NCBI GenBank assembly: GCA_017395715.1
Contig: JAFQNZ010000213.1
Span: forward strand, 1 to 10,025
DNA length: 10,025 nucleotides
From: Clostridia bacterium
GTDB taxonomy: Bacteria; Bacillota; Clostridia; Oscillospirales; CAG-272
Direction: 5' to 3'
This document shows, piece after piece, positions 1-5,789 of the stretch. A model generated the notes under the pieces. The model saw nothing but the letters and a program-made list of their open reading frames with translations, was not told the DNA's origin and ran no database searches. Each line of letters starts with the position of its first letter. The first letter of the stretch is position 1. The position numbers were made by a program, and so were the translations under genes.

Positions 1-670
1 GATCTTTGAGCAGTACATGGACTACATCAACATGATGAAGCGGCTGGACATGGATATTGCCTCCGACTTTATAGTGATGGCAAGTGAACTGATGCTGATC
101 AAGAGCCGTATGCTTCTGCCGAAAGCGGTGGTGGACGGCGTGGAGGTTGACCCGCGTGAAGAACTCGTGCAGACGCTTCTCGAATACCGCCGTGCCAAGG
201 AAGAGGCGGTGTATCTTTCCGAGCGTTATGCGCGCTACTATGGGCGCTATACCAAAGAAACCGACGAAGTGGGTGTGGACAAAACCTACGTTTCGGACCA
301 AGAAAGCGTGTATCTCATTGATGCGCTCAGCAGGCTGCTTGCGCGCGTTCGTCTTGACGAGAGCATGAAGAATGAAGATGCCGAAAAGACCCTTTCGCAT
401 ATTTTGCATCAAAAGCCTGCCTCGATTGCCGAACGCACGGGCGTGATCTTTTCGATGCTGCAAGAAAAAAAGAGGATGCGTTTTCTCGATATTATGTTTT
501 CTTGCCGCTCAAAGAGTGAAATTATTGCCTCGTTTATGGCAATCCTTTCTTTGATCTCTTCGCAAAGAGTGGTGGCGGAGTATGCCGAGGATGATGCGTT
601 TAACCCGAATATGCGTCTTGTGGAGGGGGCAGAAGCGCCCGCGGTGCAAGACCTTACCGACGAAGAATAG
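1..670 (+). CDS. scpA: Segregation and condensation protein A (ScpA), 5' partial
   Basis: ScpA is the kleisin subunit of the bacterial SMC-ScpA-ScpB condensin, which bridges the SMC heads and helps organise and segregate the chromosome. The frame is already open at the window edge (first full codon at base 2), leaving 222 residues; about 35 N-terminal residues are probably missing compared with typical 240-260 aa family members. The visible start, MKRLDMDIASDFIVMAS followed by IKSRMLLP, is the conserved helical segment of the N-terminal SMC-binding domain. It is followed by the DPREELVQTLLEYRRAKE helix, a variable acidic middle, and the C-terminal winged helix (roughly FSMLQEKKRMRFLDIMF to the end) that contacts the SMC head. 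The ATG at 17 is internal and not the start. The stop lies 12 nt before scpB, and the scpB ribosome site overlaps the scpA stop, so the two are co-transcribed. Identity is confident from motif and neighbour together. Confidence 0.95.
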   Translation, partial: IFEQYMDYINMMKRLDMDIASDFIVMASELMLIKSRMLLPKAVVDGVEVDPREELVQTLLEYRRAKEEAVYLSERYARYYGRYTKETDEVGVDKTYVSDQESVYLIDALSRLLARVRLDESMKNEDAEKTLSHILHQKPASIAERTGVIFSMLQEKKRMRFLDIMFSCRSKSEIIASFMAILSLISSQRVVAEYAEDDAFNPNMRLVEGAEAPAVQDLTDEE

Positions 671-682
671 GAGGAGAGTGAC

Positions 683-1273
683 ATGGACAACAAGCAGGAT
701 ATGTACCCTGTGATCGAGGCTGTGCTGTTTGCCGCAGGCTACCCTGTGCCGTACGAGCGTCTTGCGGAGCTTTGCGAAGCGGAAGAAACACTTGTGCGCG
801 AGACGGTATGTGAACTTTCTGACAAATACAAGGCGGGAGAGTTTGGCATACAGATCCTACTTTTTGACGAAGCCTGCCAGATGTGTACAAAAGAGACCTA
901 TGAAAGCTATGTGCGTGAAGCGCTCGGTCTTAAGCAGGGCGGCAAGCTTTCCAATTCCTCTCTTGAGGTGCTGGCGATTGTTGCCTATCATCAGCCGGTG
1001 ACCCGTTCACAGATCGAAAAGATCCGTGGGGTGGATTCCTCTTACGCGGTGTCTTCTCTGACGATGAAAAAGCTGATCGAAGAAAAGGGGCGTCTTGAAG
1101 TACCCGGCCGCCCGGTGCTGTTTGGCACTACGGCAGATTTTCTGCGCTGTTTTGGGCTTTCGTCTCTTGACGATTTGCCCGATGCTTCGACCTTCCTTGA
1201 CGAAACACAGACCACGTTTGACGAGGAAATTTTGAACAGCGGCGGGGAAGCGTCAGCCGAGAGCGAAGCATAA
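683..1273 (+). CDS. scpB: Segregation and condensation protein B (ScpB)
   Basis: ScpB dimerises and binds the middle of ScpA within the SMC condensin complex, in the cytoplasm on the nucleoid. The 196-residue product matches the family's usual length. It has two winged-helix domains: residues about 8-80 (VIEAVLFAAGYPV...) and about 90-160. The second holds the signature SSLEVLAIVAYHQPVTRSQIEKIRGVDS and then the EVPGRPVLFGTTADFLRCFGL stretch (given in parts), typical of ScpB. The tail from about residue 165 is acidic and Ser/Glu-rich, as in many homologues. A strong ribosome site AGGAGGAG (669-676) ends 6 nt before the ATG and begins inside the last codons of scpA, indicating translational coupling. 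There is no T-tract terminator after the stop; instead a hairpin-rich gap follows. I see no anomaly in the protein. Confidence 0.96.
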   Translation: MDNKQDMYPVIEAVLFAAGYPVPYERLAELCEAEETLVRETVCELSDKYKAGEFGIQILLFDEACQMCTKETYESYVREALGLKQGGKLSNSSLEVLAIVAYHQPVTRSQIEKIRGVDSSYAVSSLTMKKLIEEKGRLEVPGRPVLFGTTADFLRCFGLSSLDDLPDASTFLDETQTTFDEEILNSGGEASAESEA

Positions 1274-1281
1274 CAAATAGG

Positions 1282-1308
1282 CAATTGTAAAACTGCGTTT
1301 TACAATTG
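1282..1308. repeat. Perfect 12-bp inverted repeat after scpB
   Basis: The arms CAATTGTAAAAC (1282-1293) and GTTTTACAATTG (1297-1308) are perfect reverse complements separated by TGC. The hairpin lies 8 nt after the scpB stop but no T-run follows (next bases GAAGACC), so it is not a classical rho-independent terminator. It could be a processing or stabilising stem, or the edge of an intergenic repeat element that occupies this gap. Presence of the inverted repeat is certain; its function is not known. Confidence 0.8.
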
Positions 1309-1310
1309 AA

Positions 1311-1383
1311 GACCGCGCGGCGGGGTTACACGCGCTTATCGCAACCCTCAGGCGCGTGGACTCGCTATGCTCGTCTAAAAGGT
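1311..1383. other. Structured GC-rich intergenic segment with interleaved stems
   Basis: This part of the scpB to DUF2953 gap holds a CCGCGCGG palindrome (1313-1320), then two stems whose arms interleave: GGGTT (1323-1327) with AACCC (1343-1347), and CACGCGC (1329-1335) with GCGCGTG (1352-1358). The order arm1-arm2-arm1'-arm2' is that of an H-type pseudoknot, although the two pairings could also be alternatives. An imperfect palindrome GACTCGCTATGCTCGTC follows (1359-1375). It resembles the GCTCGC/GCGAGC type of small dispersed intergenic repeat found in many bacteria. No open frame here looks like a gene. The pairings can be read directly; calling this a mobile or dispersed repeat, or a structured RNA, is inference. 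Confidence 0.4.
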
Positions 1384-1414
1384 GTTTTTTCGCTGGCAAA
1401 GCCACCGAAAAAAC
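1384..1414. repeat. Long hairpin upstream of the DUF2953 gene
   Basis: GTTTTTTCG (1384-1392) pairs perfectly with CGAAAAAAC (1406-1414). Inside, after a single C-C mismatch, TGGC (1394-1397) pairs with GCCA (1401-1404) around an AAA loop. In total 13 base pairs form a near-continuous stem. Its outer arms are T-rich on the left and A-rich on the right. Read on the minus strand the T/A order is the same, so it does not look like a terminator for either direction (no T-run directly after the stem). It is probably part of the same intergenic element as the inverted repeat at 1282-1308. Confidence 0.65.
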
Positions 1415-1431
1415 GGATTTTATTGTATTTT

Positions 1432-1460
1432 GCAGACTTTCTCAATCGACTACATACATA
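1432..1460 (+). promoter_or_regulatory. Possible sigma-E-like promoter for DUF2953-gerW
   Basis: GCAGACT (1432-1438), a 14-nt spacer, and CATACATA (1453-1460) fit the sigma-E pattern KMATATT-N14-CATACAHT at 5 of 7 and 7 of 8 positions. This mother-cell promoter type would suit a gene pair that includes a spore protein. The predicted start point falls just before the ribosome site, giving a very short leader, which weakens the call. Such AT-rich matches can arise by chance. The same spacer and -10 core recur upstream of the carboxypeptidase gene. Confidence 0.3.
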
Positions 1461-1466
1461 AAAACG

Positions 1467-1474
1467 AAAGGGGG
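1467..1474 (+). promoter_or_regulatory. Ribosome binding site deciding a GTG start at 1484
   Basis: AAAGGGGG ends 9 nt before GTG at 1484-1486. The open frame reaches back to a GTG at 1382, but that codon sits inside the intergenic hairpin and would put 34 residues of unconserved sequence before the hydrophobic N terminus. The site therefore favours 1484 as the start. Confidence 0.75.
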
Positions 1475-1483
1475 CTTGACACG

Positions 1484-2218
1484 GTGTTTCTAAACATACT
1501 GTTGGTGACTTTGCTTTTGATCGTGTTGATCCTTCTTTGCCCGATTCATGTGCTGTTATATTATGACGGCAAACTGAAAGTGAAAGCGGGTATTCCGTTT
1601 TTGAAATTCCGCGTTTATCCCAACAAAGCGGACGATTTATTGTCCGATTCACTTTCGCTTCGCAAGAAACGGAAGTTAAAGAAAAAGCTTTTGAAAAAAG
1701 AGGCGCGTGCGGAAAAGCGCCGAGAAAAGGACAAACGAAAAGGGAAAAAGGCTTCACAAAAGAAGCTTTCGGACACTTTGAAACAGACAGAAAGCAAGGG
1801 CTATGTGAAAGACCTTAGCAGGATTTTTCGCTTTGTTCGCATTCTTGCCGCGAAATTCGGTAAGAAGTTACACATAAAGATAAAACGGCTTGAGATCGTG
1901 GCGGCAAGTGAAGATGCCGCAACAACAGCCTATCTTTTCGGGGCGCTTTCGCAGGCAGTTGCCTACGGACTTGCCGCCGCCGACTATTATACCAACATTC
2001 AATTCAAAAACAGCCGTGTTTCGGTGAAAGCCGATTTTTGCTCTGACAAAACCAAGGTGAACACCGAGATCCTCTTTCGCATTCGCGTGGGAAGTCTTCT
2101 CTCCTTCGCCTGTTCCGCTTTGTGGCTGTTTGCCAAAGAATCGATGAAAGACAGTTTGGGGGATGCCGACGGCACGACCCTTGACAATACCGAAAACAAG
2201 AAAGGAATTGCACTATGA
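1484..2218 (+). CDS. DUF2953 domain membrane protein (YtfI-like)
   Basis: This 244-residue protein belongs by architecture and position to the DUF2953 family, the conserved partner encoded upstream of gerW/ytfJ in spore formers (ytfI in Bacillus subtilis). The molecular function of the family is not established. Residues 2-27 form a hydrophobic membrane anchor (LNILLVTLLLIVLILLCPIHVLLYY in parts), followed by a beta-type stretch YYDGKLKVKAGIPFLKFRVYP. An extremely basic region follows (about residues 59-95) with many KK, KR and EKRR clusters. The conserved C-terminal domain includes IKIKRLEIVAASEDAATTAYLFGAL (in parts) and ends near CSALWLFAKESMKDS. The start is the GTG at 1484, chosen from its ribosome site and the hydrophobic N terminus it gives. 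The stop overlaps the next gene by ATGA, so the two are translationally coupled. The spore-related role is inferred from the neighbour. Confidence 0.8.
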   Translation: MFLNILLVTLLLIVLILLCPIHVLLYYDGKLKVKAGIPFLKFRVYPNKADDLLSDSLSLRKKRKLKKKLLKKEARAEKRREKDKRKGKKASQKKLSDTLKQTESKGYVKDLSRIFRFVRILAAKFGKKLHIKIKRLEIVAASEDAATTAYLFGALSQAVAYGLAAADYYTNIQFKNSRVSVKADFCSDKTKVNTEILFRIRVGSLLSFACSALWLFAKESMKDSLGDADGTTLDNTENKKGIAL

Positions 2219-2634
2219 ACGAAAACAGACTGGAAGGCATGATTGAAACATCTCTTGAAAATCTGAAAAAGATCGTGGATGTGAATACCGTTGTGGGAGA
2301 AGCCATTAAGACCGAAAATGGCGTGACGGTGATTCCGATCTCCAAGGTCTCGCTTGGGTATGTTTCGGGCGGTACCGATTTTTCTTCCAAGAATCATAAC
2401 GCCAAGAATTTTGCAGGAGGCGGCGGAAGCGGTGTGACCATTCTTCCTCTTGGTTTTCTTGTGATCAAGCCGACGGGGGATGTGGAATTCCTTGCCGCAG
2501 ATACGAAGGGCGCGGGCGGTACGGTGGGTACGATTGCAGACCTCATTCAGAAGTCGCCTGACATTGTGGAAAAATTCAAGCGCGTATTTGCCAAAAAGCC
2601 CGAGGAAAAGGAAACTGCGGTAACCGCTCAGTAA
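2215..2634 (+). CDS. ytfJ: GerW family sporulation protein (YtfJ)
   Basis: GerW/YtfJ is a small protein of spore-forming Bacillota. In Bacillus it is made in the forespore and is needed for proper germination through lytic enzyme function. The 139-residue product has the usual length and the conserved layout: an N-terminal helix (MIETSLENLKKIVDVNTVVGEAI in parts), a KTENGVTVIPISKVSLGYVSGG segment (in parts), then a Gly-rich stretch FAGGGGSGVTILPLGFLVI characteristic of the family. A charged tail, KRVFAKKPEEKETAVTAQ, ends the protein. There is no signal peptide. The ATG overlaps the DUF2953 stop (ATGA), giving a two-gene unit conserved across spore formers. Identity is strong from the central motif; the exact role in this organism is inferred from the family. 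Confidence 0.92.
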   Translation: MNENRLEGMIETSLENLKKIVDVNTVVGEAIKTENGVTVIPISKVSLGYVSGGTDFSSKNHNAKNFAGGGGSGVTILPLGFLVIKPTGDVEFLAADTKGAGGTVGTIADLIQKSPDIVEKFKRVFAKKPEEKETAVTAQ

Positions 2635-2643
2635 CCTTTTTTT
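2614..2643 (+). terminator. Weak rho-independent terminator candidate after gerW
   Basis: ACTG (2614-2617) pairs with CAGT (2629-2632), and inside it CGG pairs with CCG around a TAA loop with a two-base bulge. Alternatively GCGG/CCGC forms a 4-bp stem. A run of seven T follows at 2637-2643. The stem overlaps the gerW stop codon and is short, and a 4-nt gap separates stem and T-run, so termination would be partial at best. Confidence 0.3.
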
Positions 2644-2653
2644 CGCTTTGCCA

Positions 2654-2682
2654 TCATACGAAGAAGGATCATCTCATACATT
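2654..2682 (+). promoter_or_regulatory. Sigma-E-like promoter for the D-Ala-D-Ala carboxypeptidase
   Basis: TCATACG (2654-2660), 14 nt, then CATACATT (2675-2682). The -10 matches the sigma-E consensus CATACAHT exactly and the -35 matches KMATATT at 5 of 7 positions with a correct spacer. In Bacillus the cortex carboxypeptidase operon dacB-spmAB is sigma-E dependent, and this gene is the nearest counterpart here. Transcription would begin near 2689, upstream of both candidate start codons. The match is visible in the sequence; the assignment to sigma-E is inference. Confidence 0.4.
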
Positions 2683-2720
2683 ATTTCTGCAATACTCTCT
2701 CTTTTGCGTGAAAATGAATT

Positions 2721-2727
2721 GGGGTGG
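2721..2727 (+). promoter_or_regulatory. Ribosome site favouring a TTG start at 2735
   Basis: GGGGTGG ends 7 nt before TTG at 2735-2737. The competing ATG at 2714 has no purine-rich site upstream (CTTTTGCGTGAAA). The TTG start yields the compact signal peptide MKRFDVVCFSALSVLIAVSL. The ATG would add seven residues to it. Confidence 0.5.
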
Positions 2728-2734
2728 TTTTTCT

Positions 2735-3970
2735 TTGAAGCGGTTTGACGTGGTGTGCTTTTCGGCTCTTTCGGTTTTGATCGCTGTGAGTCTTATGTTC
2801 TTATACAGCGGTTATGCGTTGGGTGTGTTTACTCTTGGCAGAGTACAAGAGGAGTCTTTGCCGACCTTTTCGGGCACGGAAGTGGATATGCCCGCCTCAC
2901 TTTGGCAAGAGAGCTTGCCTGTGATGGCGGATTCTGCCCGCCATGCGGCGCTTCTTTCAGCTGACGGCAGACTGTTATGGGGAAAAGATGCGCACAGCCC
3001 TGCGGGAATGGCAAGCACCACCAAGATCATGACAGCACTTCTTGCTGCCGAGTATATTGAGTCGGTGGGTGAGGAAGCTCTGACGGTGGTGAGTGATACA
3101 GCATCGGGTATTGAAGGCTCTTCGGTCTATCTCAAGGTGGGCGAAGAGGTGCGTCTTGTGGATCTTTTGTATGCCACGCTTCTTGCCAGCGCCAACGATG
3201 CGGCGGCTGCTCTTGCCGAAGCGGTGGCAGAGAGCCAAGAGGCGTTTGTTGCCATGATGAACGAGCGGGCAAAGGACTTGGGGCTTATTTCAACGCATTT
3301 TGTGAATCCGCACGGGCTTGCCGATACGGAGCATTACACTACGGCGTATGAACTTGGTGTGATTGCTTCGCACGCGTTACAAAACGAACTGTTTGCCCGT
3401 GTTGCCAAAACACGCCACTATACCTTTGCAGGGGAGGGTATCACACGCTCCCTTTCCAATCACAACCGCATGCTTGTTTCTTACAAGGGCGCTGTTGGGG
3501 TAAAGACCGGTTTTACCAAGGCAACGGGGCGGTGTCTTGTGAGTGCGGCAGAGCGAGACGGTGTTTTGCTGGTTGCCGTAACGCTGCATGCGCCGAACGA
3601 TTGGCAGGATCATACTGCCATGCTGGACTACGGTTTTTCACTATTGGAAAGGCGGGTGCTTTTAAGGGAAAGAGAGATCTCGCTGACGCTCCCCGTGGCG
3701 GGCGGTCAGGCTTCCTCGGTGGCTGTGACAAACAGCGAAGCACTTTCGGTGCTTTTACCGAAAGGATATGGAGATTTGACACGTGAGGTTGAAATGCCTT
3801 CGTTTGTGTATGCACCGATCGAAAAAGGCGAAGTGCTTGGCCGCGTTGTCTTTTATGATAATGGAAAAGCGGTTGCTTTCTGCGAGCTTGTTGCCGATGA
3901 AGCGGTGGATGCTCTTGTATATGAAAAAAGTTTTTCCGAAAGGATACTTTCCTTTTTCGGATTACGATAA
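2735..3970 (+). CDS. D-alanyl-D-alanine carboxypeptidase (penicillin-binding protein, peptidase S11; DacB/DacF type)
   Basis: This enzyme removes the terminal D-Ala from peptidoglycan pentapeptides outside the membrane, limiting cross-linking. The 411-residue product from TTG 2735 has an N-terminal hydrophobic signal (residues about 5-28) and then an S11 domain. The catalytic S94-T-T-K97 lies in SPAGMASTTKIMTALL, the SxN motif S152-A-N154 in LLASANDAAAALAE, and K257-T-G in AVGVKTGFTKATGRC, all properly spaced. A beta-rich PBP5 C-terminal domain follows (from about LREREISLTLPV). The tail SFSERILSFFGLR is amphipathic, as in membrane-associated members. An ATG at 2714 is an alternative start. 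A sigma-E-like promoter precedes it, gerW is upstream and rluB downstream; in Bacillus dacB also lies near rluB. I therefore favour a spore-cortex role, but DacF or a vegetative DacA function cannot be excluded. Confidence 0.93.
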   Translation: MKRFDVVCFSALSVLIAVSLMFLYSGYALGVFTLGRVQEESLPTFSGTEVDMPASLWQESLPVMADSARHAALLSADGRLLWGKDAHSPAGMASTTKIMTALLAAEYIESVGEEALTVVSDTASGIEGSSVYLKVGEEVRLVDLLYATLLASANDAAAALAEAVAESQEAFVAMMNERAKDLGLISTHFVNPHGLADTEHYTTAYELGVIASHALQNELFARVAKTRHYTFAGEGITRSLSNHNRMLVSYKGAVGVKTGFTKATGRCLVSAAERDGVLLVAVTLHAPNDWQDHTAMLDYGFSLLERRVLLREREISLTLPVAGGQASSVAVTNSEALSVLLPKGYGDLTREVEMPSFVYAPIEKGEVLGRVVFYDNGKAVAFCELVADEAVDALVYEKSFSERILSFFGLR

Positions 3971-3990
3971 CAAAGAATAGGATGTTTGAG

Positions 3991-4773
3991 ATGGAAAACG
4001 ATATCAAGATTCAAAAATACATTGCCGAATGCGGTTTGATGAGCCGCCGCGCCGCCGAGCGCGAAATTGCCGCGGGTCTTGTGAAGATCAACGGCGAGGT
4101 GGCAGAGATCGGTCAGCGCGTGCGCCCCACCAAGGATCGCGTGGAATACAAGGGCGCTGTGGTGGCGAAAAAGCGCGGCACACACCATACCTATCTGATG
4201 CTGAACAAGCCGACCGGGTATCTGACCACCATGAGCGACGACAAGGGCAGAAAGACGGTTGCTGACTTGGTTTCGGACGTTGGCGTGCGCGTTTACCCTG
4301 TGGGACGCCTTGACATGGATTCGGAAGGGCTTTTGCTCTTTACCGACGACGGCGATCTTGCCAACGCCTTGACGCACCCCCGTCATCACATTGCGAAGTA
4401 TTATGACGTGACGGTGGAGGGTGCTGTCAACCGCCCGACCTTGAACAAGCTGTCTTCCGAAATGGAGATCGACGGCTACCGCATTTTGCCGGTGGAATGC
4501 CATATCCTCAAAAAGAGCGAGGAGAAGACGGTGATCCGCATGGTTTTGTTTGAAGGCAGAAACCGCCAGATTCGCAAGATGTGCGAGCAGTGCGAGCTTG
4601 TGGTGAAAAAACTACGCCGTGTGGCACTTGGCGATCTTGAAGTGGACATTGCCAAGGGCAAGTGGCGTTATCTTGACAAGCACGAGGTGGATTATTTGAA
4701 GGAAGCTTGTGGGCTGATTCCCGCATCCAAGTCAGCGCCTGAAAAGGGCAACACAAGAGGCAGAAAGCGTTAA
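3991..4773 (+). CDS. rluB: 23S rRNA pseudouridine synthase, RluB/RsuA family
   Basis: The enzyme isomerises a specific uridine in rRNA to pseudouridine (for RluB, in the peptidyl transferase region of 23S rRNA). Residues 1-60 form an S4 RNA-binding domain (IQKYIAECGLMSRRAAEREI). A synthase domain follows, with YLMLNKPTGYL, the catalytic motif YPVGRLDMDSEGLLLFTDDG whose Asp is residue 108, and the C-terminal EGRNRQIRKMCEQ and VKKLRRVALGDLEV signatures. The tail (KSAPEKGNTRGRKR) is basic, as often in RluB. The start is ATG 3991, with AGGAT (3979-3983) 7 nt upstream. ATG 3982 is also in frame and would add MFE, but it overlaps that site. The gene begins about 20 nt after the carboxypeptidase and ends 1 nt before ybaK, so it is probably in an operon with both. 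RluB versus RluE/RsuA is judged from context. Confidence 0.9.
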   Translation: MENDIKIQKYIAECGLMSRRAAEREIAAGLVKINGEVAEIGQRVRPTKDRVEYKGAVVAKKRGTHHTYLMLNKPTGYLTTMSDDKGRKTVADLVSDVGVRVYPVGRLDMDSEGLLLFTDDGDLANALTHPRHHIAKYYDVTVEGAVNRPTLNKLSSEMEIDGYRILPVECHILKKSEEKTVIRMVLFEGRNRQIRKMCEQCELVVKKLRRVALGDLEVDIAKGKWRYLDKHEVDYLKEACGLIPASKSAPEKGNTRGRKR

Positions 4774-4774
4774 C

Positions 4775-5260
4775 ATGGAAAAAGAGATTGAAAAAACCAA
4801 CGTGATGCGAATCCTGGATGCCGCGGGGGTGGCTTACACGCCCTATGCGTATTCGACCGACGTGACAGACGGCATGACGATTGCCGAAAAGCTTGGCGAG
4901 GAGCCCTATTCGGTCTTCAAAACCCTTGTGACTCGCTCGGACAAGGGCGCGTACTTTGTGTTTGACGTGCCTGTGTGTATGACGTTGAACTTGAAAAAAG
5001 CCGCCAAAGCGGTGGGGGCAAAGTCGATCGAGATGATCAAGCAAAAGGAGCTTTTGCCTTTGACCGGCTATATTCACGGCGGGTGTTCGCCGATTGGGAT
5101 GAAAAAAGCCTTTCCCACCGTGATTGACGACACAGCGCATTTATTTGATGAGATCTGCGTTTCGGCAGGGCGCGTGGGGCGCCAGGTGAAGCTTTCGCCG
5201 GATGCACTTGCCGCGCTTTGCGGTGCCGGCTTTGCCGACATTGCCGATGATTGCGATTAA
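4775..5260 (+). CDS. ybaK: Cys-tRNA(Pro)/Cys-tRNA(Cys) deacylase, YbaK family
   Basis: YbaK hydrolyses Cys mischarged onto tRNA(Pro) by prolyl-tRNA synthetase, a freestanding trans-editing step in the cytoplasm. The 161-residue product has the full family length and signature: KTNVMRILDAAGVAYTPYAY at the N terminus, GEEPYSVFKTLVTR, FDVPVCMTLNLKKAAKAVGAK (in parts) with the conserved Lys-rich LKKAAKAVG, and TGYIHGGCSPIGMKKAFPTV, the GGxSPxGMKK loop that lines the active pocket. VSAGRVGRQVKLSP follows near the end. One detail: the loop reads GGCSP, with Cys where many members have another small residue. The ATG is 1 nt after the rluB stop; no strong ribosome site is visible (AGAGG is 14 nt away), so expression is likely coupled to rluB translation. 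Family assignment is confident; the substrate follows family knowledge. Confidence 0.93.
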   Translation: MEKEIEKTNVMRILDAAGVAYTPYAYSTDVTDGMTIAEKLGEEPYSVFKTLVTRSDKGAYFVFDVPVCMTLNLKKAAKAVGAKSIEMIKQKELLPLTGYIHGGCSPIGMKKAFPTVIDDTAHLFDEICVSAGRVGRQVKLSPDALAALCGAGFADIADDCD

Positions 5261-5299
5261 GAGTTGATACTGTGACTTGTAAAAGAAAGAGGTTGTATT

Positions 5300-5680
5300 A
5301 TGTTAAAGATTTTACCGATTGAAACCAAAGACGAACAGGCGCGTATTATGGCGCTTTGCTCGATTCCTTACAATGTAAATGCCCTTGCCTATGCGGCGTA
5401 TGATGATGAGGTTCTTGTGGGCGGCGCGCAGTTTCTTCTGAAGGGCGCGACCTGCCAACTCACCGACATTCGCAACGCCGACGGCGTGGACGATGCCGAA
5501 GCACTCTTTATCATGGGCAGAGGTCTTCTCAATTTTGTGGACCTGTGCGGGATTCACGATGCGTATGTGCCAAATCCCGAAAAGATCGACGATGCGCTTC
5601 TTGCTCGCATTGGTTTTTTTGCCAATGACGAGGGTGTCTATTACATGAATTTGCGCGGCTTTTTTACGGGAAAACACTGA
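5300..5680 (+). CDS. Small GNAT-fold-like protein of unknown function
   Basis: A 126-residue cytoplasmic protein with no signal peptide. Strong ribosome site AAAGAGG (5286-5292) stands 7 nt before the ATG. The layout resembles a short GNAT acetyltransferase: an N-terminal strand and helix (MLKILPIETKDEQARIMAL), a beta-hairpin with VLVGGAQFLLKGATCQLTDI, a helix EALFIMGRGLLNFVDLCGI, then a C-terminal LLARIGFFANDEGVYYMNLRGFF that matches the last GNAT strands. The acetyl-CoA pyrophosphate loop (Q/RxxGxG/A) is missing or degenerate; only MGRG is seen before that helix. It may therefore bind no cofactor, or another ligand. It lies 39 nt after ybaK and is the gene directly upstream of spo0A, where spoIVB sits in many spore formers. 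The gene is convincing; the function is not known. Confidence 0.6.
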   Translation: MLKILPIETKDEQARIMALCSIPYNVNALAYAAYDDEVLVGGAQFLLKGATCQLTDIRNADGVDDAEALFIMGRGLLNFVDLCGIHDAYVPNPEKIDDALLARIGFFANDEGVYYMNLRGFFTGKH

Positions 5681-5692
5681 TTGCCGAGACAA

Positions 5693-5701
5693 TTTGTTGA
5701 A
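5693..5701 (+). promoter_or_regulatory. Near-consensus 0A box upstream of spo0A
   Basis: TTTGTTGAA differs from the Spo0A target TTTGTCGAA (core TGTCGAA) at one position. It lies about 60-70 nt upstream of the spo0A -35, where autoregulation would be plausible. The overlapping GTTGAATAT (5696-5704) also matches the sigma-H -10 pattern RnnGAATww, but no matching -35 is found at the right spacing. Confidence 0.35.
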
Positions 5702-5703
5702 TA

Positions 5704-5789
5704 TGGTAAATTTTACCAAAAACTTCCGCTGTTATTTGTTGGAAATTTTTGGTAATTTTTACTTGCATAAATTGGTAAATTATGGTAAA
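5704..5789 (+). repeat. Cluster of TGGTAAA heptamers over the spo0A promoter
   Basis: TGGTAAA occurs exactly at 5704-5710, 5773-5779 and 5783-5789, with a one-base variant TGGTAAT at 5750-5756 and a reverse copy TTTACCA at 5712-5718. The first and reverse copies form a perfect 7-bp palindrome around one T. The last two are 10 bp apart, one helical turn, and lie in the spacer and over the -10 of the promoter. This arrangement suggests an operator for an unidentified regulator. The region is AT-rich, so some copies could be coincidental. Confidence 0.5.

Noticed and set aside
1282..1308. Rho-independent terminator of scpAB
   Set aside because: The stem is perfect but AT-rich and followed by GAAGACC and not by a T-run.
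1382..1483. N-terminal extension of the DUF2953 gene from GTG 1382
   Set aside because: It lies in the intergenic hairpin, has no ribosome site, and would put 34 unrelated residues before the membrane anchor.
2648..2713. N-terminal extension of the carboxypeptidase from TTG 2648
   Set aside because: It overlaps the promoter candidate, has no ribosome site and disrupts the signal peptide.
3853..4503. 216-codon minus-strand open frame opposite rluB
   Set aside because: rluB carries clear S4 and GRLD motifs on the plus strand; the reverse product is His/Val-rich with no recognisable motif.
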